A DNA stretch of 64,000 bases. Source: JBGSKY01 sp041740995 (lineage in GTDB: Bacteria > Planctomycetota > Planctomycetia > Pirellulales > Pirellulaceae). Both the position numbers and the translations under genes were made by a program. Positions 18,189 through 31,300 of this stretch are shown piece after piece (the first letter of the stretch is position 1; every line of letters begins with the position of its first letter). The notes below the pieces were generated by a model, which was not told where the DNA came from, made no database searches, and saw only the letters and a program-made list of their open reading frames with translations. The stretch spans positions 1 through 64,000 of the forward strand of contig JBGSKY010000236.1 of NCBI GenBank assembly GCA_041740995.1, read 5' to 3'.

Positions 18189-19196
18189 ATGAGTTCACGC
18201 GTTCAAAAACTCGCGATCATTACGGCAGCAACTTTCATCGGGTCGATCGCGACCGTTGAGATACTCGCTCAAGAATCACTGTCGGAACTTGGCCTGATTG
18301 ATTCATCGCCGATCGTTTCCGATGAATTGGATCCGGCAAGGACCGATGATACGGTGACGCAGCCAATTGAGCCGACCTCTACTGAAAAAGTGGCTGAGCG
18401 AAAAATTAATATCGACGGTGCGATTCTAAAGACGATTGATTCGACAATTGTTGCGGCGCAAATCTCAGGCATCCTACAAGAAATTAATGTCAAAGAAGGA
18501 ACGTCGGTCAAGCAAGATCAATTACTCGGAAAGATAAAAGACGAAGCGATCCAAATCCAGCTTGATCAACTGAAGAGTCAGGTTTTAATCGCTCAACGCA
18601 AGACGACCAATGATATCGATAAGCGATTAGCGGAAAAGAGTCGCGAGGTGACTGAAAATGAATTGCAACGCGCGATCGCAGCCAACGCGAGAGTTTCGAA
18701 CACCTATCCGCTCAACGAAATAGATCGTCTTCGTCTGGTTGCCGAACGAGCCAAATTGGAAGTCGAGCGCGCTGCCTATAATATTGAGATGGCCGGTCTA
18801 GAACTGAGTGTAGCCGTCGGCGAGTACAAACAGTCGCAAGAGCTACTTGCTCGGCACCAGATCAATGCTCCCATGACAGGCGTTGTTGTGGCGGTTGAAA
18901 AGCGGACTGGCGAATGGGTCGAACCAGGCACCGAATTGATTCGCATCGTTCGGCTGGATACGTTGCGTGTGGAAGGTTTTATTTCGGCCAAGCAAGACGA
19001 CTTAAATTTGGTTGGCAAGAAAGCGACCGTCGCGCTTCGAGATTCTAACAAACCGATCACGATCGAAGGCAAGGTGGTTTTTGTTAGCCCTGACGTCAAC
19101 CCCGTCAATTCCCAAATCCGCGTCTTTGTTGAAATCGATAATAGTGACTCGCAGCTACGTCCAGGCAGCCAAGTTCTAGCGACGATTGAATTGTAA
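18189..19196 (+). CDS. HlyD-family periplasmic adaptor protein
   Basis: The predicted product is 335 residues. The ATG at 18189 gives a clean signal peptide (MSSRVQKLAIITAATFIGS, cut near ILAQ). An in-frame ATG at 18147, just after the stop of the previous gene, is the alternative. The mature part has a lipoyl-like half (AAQISGILQEINVKEGTSV), a long coiled-coil hairpin, the second half (NAPMTGVVVAVEKRTGEWV) and the beta-barrel and membrane-proximal domains. It would bridge the periplasm to the TolC-like channel. It is packed between the GAF-HlyD gene and the M50 gene (2 bp before the latter), so the three are very likely one transcript. Confidence 0.9.
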   Translation: MSSRVQKLAIITAATFIGSIATVEILAQESLSELGLIDSSPIVSDELDPARTDDTVTQPIEPTSTEKVAERKINIDGAILKTIDSTIVAAQISGILQEINVKEGTSVKQDQLLGKIKDEAIQIQLDQLKSQVLIAQRKTTNDIDKRLAEKSREVTENELQRAIAANARVSNTYPLNEIDRLRLVAERAKLEVERAAYNIEMAGLELSVAVGEYKQSQELLARHQINAPMTGVVVAVEKRTGEWVEPGTELIRIVRLDTLRVEGFISAKQDDLNLVGKKATVALRDSNKPITIEGKVVFVSPDVNPVNSQIRVFVEIDNSDSQLRPGSQVLATIEL

Positions 19197-19198
19197 AG

Positions 19199-21385
19199 AT
19201 GCTCTCGAGCAAGATTCAAAACCTGAAGCCCGCTTGCCGTGAAGATCTACAATGGTCGCGTCATGACAACGCCAACTGGATAGTTCTCGATCCGCTCGCG
19301 AACGTATTTTACAGCTTCAATGATCTAGAATACTTCGCGGTCATGCTGATGAATGGCCAGCGTTCGGTGTCAGATATATTAAACCAAATTCGAGTTTCAT
19401 TTCCGTCAACACCGATCAGCAACCGGTGGCTGTTTTCGTTACTTGAAAAGCTGCGGTCATGCCAGCTCAGCGCAGTCACGGAAATGTATTCCGGCCGCAC
19501 TTTGATTGAAGCTGGCGCACGTCGGAAGTCGTCTCAATGGAAGCAAACTTTGCTCAGTCCGTTGTCGATTCAAGTCCCGTTATTCTCGCCCGACCCATTA
19601 TTGCGTTTGTATCGGCCTTTAACCTATGTATTGTTTCATCCGTTAATTGTATTGCTCGTTTTGGCTTGCAGTTTTGTGCTGTTCATAGGCGTCCTGCGAG
19701 AGGTTTTTGCAGGTCAGCAATTGATCTCATTCGCAATCGGGTCGATTACATTTGATCGTTGGTTGCTATTGATTATTTGCTACATCGTGTCGAAATCGAT
19801 TCACGAGCTTTCGCATGCTTTGGCGTGCGTGCGATATGACGTAGAGTGCCGCGAAATGGGGTTGCTGTTTTTGTGCTTCATGCCGTGTTTTTATTGCGAT
19901 ACCACAGACGCCTGGCGACTGACATCACGATGGCAACGAGCCGTGATTGGCGCAGCGGGCATGTATGCAGAAATCATTCTTGCATCGATTGCCGCAGCAA
20001 TTTGGATCGGGACGCATGACGGGATGCTTCATTCGATTGCCGCGAACATGATGATTGTTTGTTCGGTCTCAACACTTTTGCTCAACGCCAATCCGCTGCT
20101 TCGTTACGATGGCTACTACATTTTGTCGGATCTGTGCGGTATACCAAATTTGGCCGAACAAAGCCGCGATGCGCTGCGTGTACTGACCGATCGAATCGTG
20201 TTTGCCGGTCATCGCAGGCCAGTTCAATTTGATGGGAACTTTTGGTTGCTGGCCGGCTTCGCAATTGTCTCATCCATTTACAGAACGATGATCTTGGTTG
20301 CCATCCTGTGGTACCTTTGGAGTTCTCTGATTCCACTTGGTTTGGGCCTGGCTGCGATGATGGTGACTGGTGCGATGGCAATTGGCATGTCGCTTTCGGC
20401 GATGAACAATATTAAGTCGAGAACGCGGCGGATTCGCACGTCGAGCTATGCTCAATGGGGCGCAATGTTAGTCAGCTTCACCACGATCGCTGTCGTGCTT
20501 TGGTTTATCGCAATTTATCCTTGGCCACGTTATGCGCGTGGTCGATTTGTGACAGACTATCTTTCCAAGCAACCGGTCTTTGCGACGCACCAAGCACAGC
20601 TTTTGCAGACTCAAATTCCTAATCAAAAGCTTGGTAAAGGAGCAGTGCTGCTCGAGCTTGAATCCATGGATGCTCAACTTGAATTGCTCGAAGTCAGAGG
20701 CAAGATCGCAATACTGGACCAGGATCTTGTTCAATTACAAATGCGGCGAACCCTTGACCCGGAGGCAGCGTTTCAGATTCCAGCAAAACAAGAAATCCTT
20801 GAAGAGCTGCGTAAGACCGAATCGGTTTTAAACGCAGAGATTGCGGCGTTACGTCCGGTCGCAGTAACGGACGGATTTCTTCTCGATAGCAATGCACATA
20901 CGCTGCCTCCGATGGCGAGCGTTCAAGATGATCGTTTTGCAGCAAGTTGTTTTGATCGTCAATGTTTGGGCTGCTATGTCCAGCGCGGTGACGTGCTAGC
21001 ATGGTTTGTTCCCCATCGCGATCTAGTGGTGAATGTCATGGTTCCTGAGAGGTCGATCGGGCAACTCGCAATCGGCATGTCTGCCTCGTTACGCTGGGAT
21101 TCCCATGTCGATGAAATCTGCAAAGGTACCATCCTTAGAATTTCGCCCGAGCCGATTCGAACGACGCCGAACGAGCTGCTGGGCGACGAGTTTTTCGTTT
21201 CAGTTCCGAGAAACGTCGGCGGCTTCGAACCGGAGACCAATCACTACTTGGTGACGATGCAGGTTTTCGACGTGACTGATCGCCAACGTGGTTCGGTCGG
21301 AGTTGCGTCAATCAAGTTGCCTACGGTGCATGTTTACCGGCAGCTAGTCGAATACTTCCAAGAAAATTTTCGCTTGCCGCGCTGA
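19199..21385 (+). CDS. PqqD-like / M50 site-2 protease-like / HlyD-like integral membrane protein
   Basis: The 728-residue protein has three parts. Residues 1-100 look like a PqqD/RRE-type winged helix (WIVLDPLANVFYSFNDLEYF...SVSDI). The middle is a multi-helix membrane domain of the M50 (site-2 protease) type with HELSH (202-206) and NPLLRYDGYYILSD (298 onward, Asp304), which supply the zinc ligands. From about 460 there is a HlyD-like arm (QLLQTQIPNQKLGKGAVLLELESM, a hairpin, then a beta domain). Similar M50/HlyD proteins occur with peptide-maturation and export genes. Here it takes the place of an ABC or RND pump beside two adaptors and a TolC protein. Whether it cleaves a substrate or only anchors the channel cannot be told from sequence. 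Confidence 0.85.
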   Translation: MLSSKIQNLKPACREDLQWSRHDNANWIVLDPLANVFYSFNDLEYFAVMLMNGQRSVSDILNQIRVSFPSTPISNRWLFSLLEKLRSCQLSAVTEMYSGRTLIEAGARRKSSQWKQTLLSPLSIQVPLFSPDPLLRLYRPLTYVLFHPLIVLLVLACSFVLFIGVLREVFAGQQLISFAIGSITFDRWLLLIICYIVSKSIHELSHALACVRYDVECREMGLLFLCFMPCFYCDTTDAWRLTSRWQRAVIGAAGMYAEIILASIAAAIWIGTHDGMLHSIAANMMIVCSVSTLLLNANPLLRYDGYYILSDLCGIPNLAEQSRDALRVLTDRIVFAGHRRPVQFDGNFWLLAGFAIVSSIYRTMILVAILWYLWSSLIPLGLGLAAMMVTGAMAIGMSLSAMNNIKSRTRRIRTSSYAQWGAMLVSFTTIAVVLWFIAIYPWPRYARGRFVTDYLSKQPVFATHQAQLLQTQIPNQKLGKGAVLLELESMDAQLELLEVRGKIAILDQDLVQLQMRRTLDPEAAFQIPAKQEILEELRKTESVLNAEIAALRPVAVTDGFLLDSNAHTLPPMASVQDDRFAASCFDRQCLGCYVQRGDVLAWFVPHRDLVVNVMVPERSIGQLAIGMSASLRWDSHVDEICKGTILRISPEPIRTTPNELLGDEFFVSVPRNVGGFEPETNHYLVTMQVFDVTDRQRGSVGVASIKLPTVHVYRQLVEYFQENFRLPR

Positions 21386-21424
21386 CCGACTCAAAGAAGT
21401 TGAACCGGTTATTCGAGAGTTACT

Positions 21425-21925
21425 TTAATCCGGTATGTGCGTTTCCGTCACCTTGAAGCCGGACGCCTTTGAATCGTTGTCGATTTCGACGATTTCTTTC
21501 GTGACCGGATCAAGCCGGTAGCGTTTGGTCAATTGAAATCCGCCGCTGGTTGGTTCGACTTCTTCATCGACGACCGTTCCATGCCCGCCGAAAGTAATTC
21601 CATCAGATGCATGCGGGTTGGCATCTTCGTTCACGACAGAAACCGTTAAAGTTGAGCTTCCGGCGCGGATGCAATCGCCGTCGCACAGATGCACAACATT
21701 GATTTTTGACTCATTAACAAACGTTCCGTTAGCGCTGCCGACATCGCGTAATCGAAAGAAGTTCGCGTTGCCCTCAACCACGAAATGCTCACGAGACATG
21801 TAGGGATCGGTTGGAATCGAAAAATCAATCGTCGACAATCTTCCGATGCTCATCTTTTGGTTTGCTCTCAGCCAAATCCGTTTGCCGCGAGCTGGACCAG
21901 TAGTGACGTTTAGTATGCAAATCAT
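21425..21925 (-). CDS. FHA domain protein
   Basis: The 166-residue protein is mostly one forkhead-associated domain, with the phosphothreonine-binding motifs IGR, SREH and SANGTFVN in order. A short C-terminal extension (about 50 residues) repeats acidic and Thr-rich segments (DEEVEPTSGG, LDPVTKEIVEID). The ATG at 21925 begins just before the first beta strand (ICILNVTTGPARG); the frame reaches 21976, but that part looks non-coding. FHA domains bind pThr on partner proteins. The convergent M50 gene and the giant Ser/Thr kinase 16 kb away are the obvious local candidates for a phospho-dependent link, which is inference only. Confidence 0.9.
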   Translation of the reverse strand: MICILNVTTGPARGKRIWLRANQKMSIGRLSTIDFSIPTDPYMSREHFVVEGNANFFRLRDVGSANGTFVNESKINVVHLCDGDCIRAGSSTLTVSVVNEDANPHASDGITFGGHGTVVDEEVEPTSGGFQLTKRYRLDPVTKEIVEIDNDSKASGFKVTETHIPD

Positions 21926-22366
21926 GATTTTTAAGGTGTCGTAATTGGTACCCTGCAATCCATGCATCGCGGCCAAGCTTGGTTCTTACACTATCGACCG
22001 TTCACCAAGTCCATCTGTCACGAATTGAGCAACTTTATCGCCAATTCGGATTGTAGCACGTCATCGGCAGTTAGCGTTTCTAAACAAATTGCAACAAAAT
22101 CACTGGAATTCCTTCCACAACAAATGATCCGTGCGGCAAACGCGAGTCAACTCGTAGTGTAGGTGCGGACCAATCGGATGAAAAGCTTCACAAAAGAACA
22201 GGTTTCCAAAGTTTTTGAGGAAAAGTTGCTTTAGTGGTAGGTAACAGGTCACGTTTCGCCATATCTGAACTAAAATGTGCGGACCGCGACGGTCAGGAAA
22301 AATTAGCCGCAGGTCGCAACTGCAGCTTTCGTGCCCGTTTTCTCTGCAGATTTGAGCGTGCCGAAA
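21926..22366. other. Divergent intergenic region between the FHA and giant-protein genes
   Basis: About 440 bp without a convincing gene. It must contain the leftward FHA promoter and the giant-gene promoter, but I found no good -35/-10 pair. A rightward frame at 22234 overlaps the start of the giant gene and has no supporting signals. Confidence 0.45.
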
Positions 22367-25300
22367 ATGTATCAGTTGCCACCGTCCAAATGGTTCCCCG
22401 GTTTACTGAAATTCTTCAAACAGTGCATCCAGCGCTGGCAGGGAACGAAGGTCTTGCCGCTGGAGGTCTCTTCTTTTCGTCGATTGGAAACGCGACGAGT
22501 ATTGTCGGTCACCGGCGCGTTTGCCCCTGGAACGGGGGTTCTGGATATTGGAATCGTGAACGACGGAAGCAACGTCGCGGCGAACCTGTTGGATGCGGGC
22601 GGTGGTAATTTCTTTGTCGACTTTGATAACGATCTCGCCTTCGACCCCGGCGAAACAACTGGTGCAATTGCGAACCTTGAACAAATAAATGTCTTAGGTG
22701 ACACTGGCGTGGGGGCTTTTTTCTGGAGCGGTGATTTCTCGGCGGCTCCATTAAGTACAGGTCCAACGGTTGTCAGTGTAGTAGACGTTCAGGCCGCTAC
22801 GCTTCAGGCGACTGCAACGATTAACGGCGATGCAACGATCATCACAACGAGCGCTATGGCGCCCGATCCGATTGTCCCTAACCTAATTCGATTCGGTGGC
22901 GATTTAACCGTGACTGGCGACTTGTCGGCGACGACAACTACGGCTGGCAGCCTGATCGACAATCAAATCAACGCGAATCTCGACGTAGCTGGAAATGCAC
23001 TTTTCAACGGCGAGACAATTACCCTTGGTACCCAAGCGGGCGATCAAATAAACTTTGGCACGTTGACTGCTCAAGGACTTGGCGTAGTCACGCTTAACCT
23101 GGAAGGTTCAACGCAACTTGTCGGCTCCAGTTCGTCAACAAACTTCAGCCTTGTTGCTCAGAACGATGTAAATCTTGATGCCGCGGCGAGTATCAACGCG
23201 ACAGGCGCCATTGGTATTGCCGCCGGAGATGACATAAATCTTGACGGAGATATCAACGCGGCTGGAAGTACCGTAGATTTGTCGGCAGCCGACCAAATCG
23301 TGCTCAGTGGCACGGCCTCGATCACCAACACAATCGGCAATATAAATCTGACTGCCAATGGAACCGGCATCGATATGCAGCCAGGCTCGTTCCTGACTGC
23401 AAGCAACGGATCGATCACATTACTTTCCAATACTCTCGCCACAGCGACGATAACCACGCGAGTAGTTACTGCTGGCTCCAACATCGCGTTCCTCTCGGCC
23501 GATGACCTCGTTGTCGACGGTTTAGTTACCAGCATCAACGGTTCGATCGACTTGACCGCCGGCGATGACCTATTCGTCAATTCAAGCGTAACAGCCGCGA
23601 GTACCGGGACGCTGCATTTGCAGGCCAACAATTTCAATCTCGCAGATGTGGTCGGACCGAACGTTGATGGGATCAACATCAATGCAACGGTTTCAACTAA
23701 CACTGGCGACCTCTTGCTCGAATCGCAACAAGATATTCGCAGTCTTGGACTGATCGCAAGCACTTCGGGCGACATCGGCCTAGCAGCGGTTCGTAACATC
23801 ATTCAAGTCGGTAACATCGCCACTTCGACCACGTTGGCAACCGCCGGCGTTGCGATCAATGCGGGTCAGAATTTTACGATGCAAGGCTCGTCGATTTCCG
23901 CCTTCAACGTCGCCGTTGCGGCGGGCGGAGCGATCGATTTAGGTTTGATCGTCAGCACTCGAGCTGGCTTGCGAGCGGTCGGAAATATCAACGACAACAA
24001 CGGCGGGAACGTGACCAACATTCGCTCGCAATCTGCAACGCTGCGAGCCAACCGTATAGGTAACGCAGACCCGCTCAATCCAACGACTTCGGCGAATGAC
24101 AACGCGATCGATCTAGAAGTCGGTACTGTAGCCGCTTCAGCAACGACAGGAATCTATTTGCAACAGGTCGCTGCCGGTACAAGCCTTGCCGTCGATCACG
24201 TCAACGCAACCAATGTCAGCGTGACCGCCAATCAAATTCCGCCTGGAGGTATGATTACTCAAGTAACTCAGACGGTCACCGTTGCAGCCCTCGACGACTT
24301 GACCGGCGGTCCAGTCAAAGTAGCCGTTCGAAACGGAAACCTTACGATCAACGACGGAACCGATGGCGATAACTTGGGCGTCGTATCATCTGGCGACGTG
24401 GCTTTGACCGCTTCCAATAACATTGTCATCAACGCTGGCGTTCAGTCGGCTGGCGGCAATATCACTGCTCAAGCGACCAACAATCTTACGACCAGCGGTG
24501 CGATAACGACGTCGGTTGCTGGAACGCTCGTCTTAGACGGATTTGACGTCACTCTTGGTGGCACGGTCACAACCGCCAACGGAGATATTTTGATTCGCGC
24601 GACGCGGGACCTGAGTACTAACGCGAACATTACCTCGACCAACGGTGACATCGGTCTGTATTCCGTTCGGGATGTATTACAAAGCTCAAACATTACAACC
24701 AATTCGGACATCCTGGTAAACGCAAGTCGCGATTACACGATGACTGGCGCGACCAACAACAGCGCAAACATGGTCGGGAACGCCACACGAAATATTCGAC
24801 TTGGATTGATCATTGCTGACCAAGTTGGATTGATTGCCGGTCAAAATATTCTGGACAACAACGGCGGCAGTGTGACGAACATTCGCGCCGCATCTGTCAG
24901 CTTGCAAGCGACCGGTTCGATTGGCCAAGCGGATTTGCTTAACCCGACCCTGACCCAGAATGCGAACGCGATCGATACCGAAGTGGGGACAATTGCGGCC
25001 GTCAGTGGAGCCGGAATTTACGTTCAACAAGTCGCGGCGGGCGGAAATTTGTTGGTCGATAACGTCGCTGGTTTCGCTGTTGCAATCAACACGACGCAAG
25101 CGAACTTCAACAGTACTTCGGCGTCAGTTGATCGCGGATTTATTGTTGCACCGCTAGATGATTTGACCGGCGGACCAATCAAAGTCGTCGTACTCGGTGG
25201 CGACTTATTGATCAACGACGGCAATGATGCCGACAATATCGGCGTGCAAGCCACCGTTGCCGGTCAAGACATCTTGCTCAGCGCGAGCGGCGACGTCGTG

Positions 25301-28300
25301 ATCGCTTCGACTGTGATTGCGAACGGTGGGCATATCACGCTCCGCGCCGGAGATGACTTATTCGTCAATCAAGCGGTCACCACGAACGGTGCCGGTTCGA
25401 TTTTCTTGCGAGCCGAAAACCTCGTTGCCGGGGATACGATTGGGCCTCAAGTCGACGGGATCAATGTCAATGCAACCGTGACAACCACAGGTGGCGGGAT
25501 CTTAGTGCAATCACTCGCGGACATTCGTATTCCAGGATCTGTTGTGTCGACGACCGGAGGACTATCGTTTGATGCCGCTGGTAATTTGACACTGTTTGCA
25601 CCAATCACCAATAGCGGGAATATCTTCGTGTCCGTCGGACAAGACTTAAGCTTGCCCTTCAATTTAGTGAGCACTAATGGAAACGTCGGCGTTGTGGCTG
25701 GCCGGGACGTATTGCAGACCAATTTGTTCGCGGCCAATGCAGGCAGCGTTTTCGTGTCGGCGGGTCGCGATTACGTGATGAACCAGTCGGTCACGGCGCT
25801 CAACGATGTGCTGGTTTCCGCCGGTCGCGACATCCAACTTGCCGCAATTCAAGCCAATCGCGTCGGCATCGTAGCCACTCAAAATGTAATCGACAACAAC
25901 GGCGCGAATGTCGCGAACGTGATTTCTAACCAGTTGCAGATCGTCGCTGCCGCGATTGGTGCCGCCGATCCGTTCAATGGATTGCCGACTCAGAACGCTA
26001 ATGCGATTGACATTCAAGTCAACACGGTCGCAACACAAAGCACTAACGGAACGTACTTGCAGCAACTCGCTGCAGGAGGTGATTTAATTGTTGGCAACGT
26101 CGGCGCATTTAACGTCTCTGCATCGGCCAACGTGTCCGCGGTCGATTTCCGCAGCACGACAAGTTCGCCGGTCACAGCAGATTCCCTCGCCCAAGCGGCG
26201 CTTAGCGATTTGACTGGCAACATTGTCAAGCTCGCTGTTCGCAATGGAACGCTTACCATTAACGATGGTGCTGATGCGGATAGCCTTGGAGTCTCGGCAG
26301 TTTCCGACATTGTCTTGCTTGCTACCAATAACATAGTTTCAACTACTGGAGTTACATCGACTAACGGCCACGTCACCGCACAAGCCACCAACAACGTAAC
26401 TCTCGGCGGTGTGACATCAACCGGTCTGAATGGTACGGTCTTGCTTGATGGGACCAACGTGAACGTGAATGGGACGGTCAGCAGTGCGGCGGGTGATATT
26501 CTCATTCGTGCAACTCAAGATGTTGTAACCACGGCTACCATCGCCAGCACGTCCGGCGATATCGGGTTGTTCGCCAATCGCGATGTATTGCAGAACGCAA
26601 ACGTGAGCACATCGGCTGGTGTTTTGGTTAGTGCCGGTCGCAACTACACGATGAGCAGTGCGACTACCAGCGGAGCAGCAGTCGTTGCCACGGCAGTCAA
26701 CAACATCTCGCTCGACTTGGTCACAGCGCCCCAGATTGCATTGAACGCCGGCCAGAACATTCTTGATAACAATGGAGCCAACGTAACGAACTTGCGAGGC
26801 ACATCGGCCAGCCTTCGAGCAGGGGTCTCGATTGGTCTGGCAGATGCAGCCAACGGAACACCAACGCTCAATGCGAATGCGATTGATACCGAACTGGGCA
26901 CAGTTGCGGCTAGCAGTACTGCTGGGATTTACATACAAGAAGTCGTTGCTGGCGGCAGCTTAATTGTTGGCAACGTCGCGGCGACCAACGTCAGTGTCGG
27001 CGTACAGCAAGCCAACTTCAACAGCACCACAACGCCAGTCAATTTGGCCCAAGGCCAAGCCACGTTGGACGATTTGACTGGCGGTCCGGTGAAGCTCGTG
27101 GTGCGTAGCGGCAACCTGACGATTACTGACGGCTTGGATGGCGATAGTCTTGGCGTATCCTCAAGCTCCAACGCGTTGCTGTCCGCTTCGGGGGACATCC
27201 TTGTTGGCTCGGGCGTCAGTTCCAATGGCGGACACATTACGATTCAATCTGTCGGCAACTTATCGATCACCGCTGCGGTGCAGACTAACGCGACTGGCTC
27301 GATTCTGCTCGATGGATTCGATATTAACGTCAACGCGGCGGTCGCCAATGTTAACGGTGAAATCCTCGCTCGCGCAACGCAAGATCTTCGCAACACGGTA
27401 GCAATTGCCAGCACCAGTGGCGACATTGGCTTGGTCGCCTCACGCGACGTTCTGCAAAACGCAAACGTCAGCACCGCAGCGGGAATTTTGGTCGACGCAG
27501 GTCGCAATTTCACCATGAACGCCGCGACGGCCAACGGTTCGACAGTGGTCGCACAAGCGGTCAACAATATCGCGCTCGACTTGATCGTCGCCAATCAGAT
27601 CGCGCTAAACGCTGGACAAAACATTCTCGACAACAACGGGGCGAACGTCACAAACCTACGTGGCACATCGGCAAGCCTTCGCGCTGGAGGATCGATCGGC
27701 CAAGCGGACGTCCTCAATGGTGCGACGACTCAAAACGCCAATGCGATTGATACCGAATTGGGAACCATCGCCGCTAACAGTGTCGCTGGGATTTACTTGC
27801 AGGAAGTCATCGCAGGGGGCAGCCTAATTGTCGATCGCGTCGCCGCTGCGACCGTTAACGTGAATGTTACGCAAGTCAACTTCAATAGCACGACCACGGC
27901 CATCAATCGCAACGTGAGCCAAGCGGCCTTGGATGATTTGACCGGAGGACCAGTCAAGGTTGCGGTACGAAATGGCAACTTGATTATTAACGACGGCTTG
28001 GATGGCGATAACGTCGGCGTTGTCTCCAGCGGCGACATTGTGCTGTTTGCCTCGGGCGACGTGATAACGAACACGGGCATCAGCTCTACCGGTGGCAATC
28101 TGAGCATTCAAACGTCAAGCGATATCAACGTCGCGAGTTCTCTTTCGACCGGCGGCAGCGGAACGATTTTGCTCGACGGAGCCAATATCAATGTTAACGC
28201 GACCGTTAGTTCGGCAAGCGGCGATATTTTATTGCTAGCCAGCGGAAATATCAGCACGACGGCAAACATTAGCAGTACTACCGGCGATATCGGTTTGATC

Positions 28301-31300
28301 GCTACTGGCAGCGTGCTGCAAAGCTCCAACGTTACGACCGCGGCGGGCGTCTTGGTGAGTGCCGGCCAAAACTACACGATGAGCGGCGCGACCACCAGCG
28401 GCGCAACCGTCGTAGCGCAGGCCGGAAACAACATCGCTCTCGACTTGATCGCTGCCAACCTAATTGCGTTAAACGCCGGTCAAAATATACTCGACAATAA
28501 CGGCGCCAACGTCACCAACTTGCGTGGCACGTCGGCGAGTCTTCGAGCTGGCAATGCGATTGGACAATCTGACGCGCTGAATTTGACGCCAACTGTCAAC
28601 GCCAATGCGATAGATACCGAGTTGGGGACCGTCGCGGCCAGCAGCACCAATGGGATTTACTTGCAAGAAGTCGCCGCCGGTGGCAGCTTGATCGTCGATC
28701 GTGTCGCAGCGGCCAGCGTCAACGTTAATACATCCCAAGCAAACTTCAACAGTACGACGACCCCGACCAATCGTTCGCTGACGCTTGCGGCATTGGACGA
28801 TTTGAGCAGCGGTCCAGTAAAAGTGACCGTGCGCGGCGGTAATTTGACAATCAACGATGGAGCCGACGGTGACATCTTGGGTGTGCTGTCAACGAGCGAC
28901 GTCTTACTCAATGCCACCGGCAATGTGCAAATCAATACAGGCGTTCAATCCTCTGGTGGCAACGTAACTGCTCAAGCCGGCACGAACTTGACCATCGGCG
29001 GTGCGGTCTCGACCAATGCCAACGGAACGATCTTGCTCGAAGGCAATGACGTCGCGATTAACGCAACGGTGACGAGTGTCAATGGCGACATTCTAGCTCG
29101 CGCGACTCAAGACCTTCGCAACTCGGCAATTATCAGCAGTACAACGGGAAATATCGGTTTGGTCGCCACGCGTGACGTGCTGCAAAATGCCAACGTCAGT
29201 ACCAACTCAGGGATCTTAATTAGCGCTGGCCGAAATTTCACTATGAGCGGTGCGACCAGCAGCGGTAATGTTGTCGTTGCGCAAGCGGGCACAAACATCT
29301 CGCTCGACTTGATCACGGCTTCACAAATTGCTCTGAGTGCTGGCCAGAATATTCTCGACAACAATGGCGCAAACGTCACCAATCTCCGCGGTTCGTCGGC
29401 CAGTTTGCGAGCCGGTGGGTCGATCGGCCTTGCCGACACGCTCAATGGAACACCGACGTTGAACGCCAATGCAATCGATACGGAGTTAACGACAGTTGCG
29501 GCCAGCAGCACTGCGGGCATTTACCTGCAAGAAGTCACCGCTGGTGGCAGTTTGATCGTTGGCAATGTTGCAGCGGTTGGCGTAAGCGTCAATGTATTGC
29601 AAGCGAACTTCAACAGCACGACAACCGGCGTCAATGCACTTCAGACTCGCGCAACGCTTGATGACTTGACCGGTGGTCCGGTGAAGTTGGTCGTGCGAAA
29701 CGGCGACTTATTGATTAGCGATGGTTTCGACGGTGATAACTTAGGCGTGGCCTCAAGTTCAAACATCTTGCTGGCCGCGTCCGGCGATGTACTGATCAAT
29801 TCCGGTGTCTCGTCCAACGGTGGGCATATTAACGTCCAAGCTGGCGGGAATGTGACGATTAATACTGCGACTCAAACCAATGCAAGTGGTTCGGTATTGT
29901 TGGATGGAACAGACATCAACGTGAATGCAGCGGTAACAAGTGTTAATGGCGATATCCTTGCACGAGCAACGCAAGACCTGCGAAACGCTGCAACGATTAC
30001 TAGCACAGCAGGCAATATCGGTTTGGTTGCCAATCGCGATGTTTTGCAAAGCGCTAACGTCAGCACTAACGCGGGCATCCTTGTTGATGCTGGTCGCAAC
30101 TACACGATGAGCGGTGCGACGAGCAGCGGTGCGACCGTTGTTGCGCAAGCTGGCGATAATATCGCTCTTGACTTAATCATCGCCAACGAAATCGCTTTAA
30201 ACGCGGGACAGAATATTCTCGATAACAACGGTGCAAACGTTACGAATCTTCGCGGCACATCGGCTAGCCTTCGCGCTGGTGGTTCCATCGGACAAGCTGA
30301 CACGCTCAATGGATCACCGACGTTGAACGCGAACGCCATCGATACCGAATTGGGAACTGTAGCCGCGAACAGCACTGCTGGGATTTATTTGCAAGAAGTA
30401 ATTGTTGGTGGCAACTTGGTTGTGGATCGAGTTGCAGCGGCCACCGTCAATGTTAACGTCTCCCAAGTCAACTTCAACAGTACAACATCAGCCGTCAATC
30501 GAAACCTGAGCCAAGCCGCATTGGATGACTTGACTGGCGGACCGGTAAAAGTCGTCGTGCAAGCGGGGCGGCTGACCATCAATGACGGAGCCGACGGCGA
30601 CAATCTCGGCATCGTTTCATCGTCTGACGTTCTCTTAAATGCGTCTGGCAATGTCATTGCTAACACAGGCATTGCAGCAACAAACGGTAACGTTTCCGTT
30701 CAATCTGGGATCGACGTCTTTGTCAACGGAATTGTTTCGACGACTGGCTTTGGTACTGTCCTAATTGATGGGACCAATGTCAATGTGAACGCGGCAGTCA
30801 CCAGTGCAGCGGGCGATATTCTTATTCGAGCGACGCAAGATGTCGTAACCACAGCAGCAATAACAAGTACTTCCGGAGATATCGGATTACTCGCAATTCG
30901 CGATGTTTTGCAGAATGCGAATGTGACCACGACGGCAGGCATCTTGGTTAACGCCGGTCGCAATTACGCGATGAACGGTGCGACCAGCAATGCCGCGACC
31001 GTTGTTGCGACCGCTGGAAATGATATCTCGCTTGGTTTGATCGCTGCGTCACAAATTGCACTTACTGCAGGACAAAACATTCTCGATAACAACGGCGCGA
31101 GTGTCACGAATCTTCGCGGAACTTCAGCCAGTCTCCGAGCAGGTGGTTCGATTGGACAAGCCGACACGCTGAACGGTACGCCAGCTCAAAACGCGAATGC
31201 AATCGATACCGAACTAGTAACCGTCGCAGCCAATAGCTCGGCTGGAATCTATCTTCAAGAAGTTGTCGCAGGTGGCAGCTTGATCGTTAGCAACGTAGCG

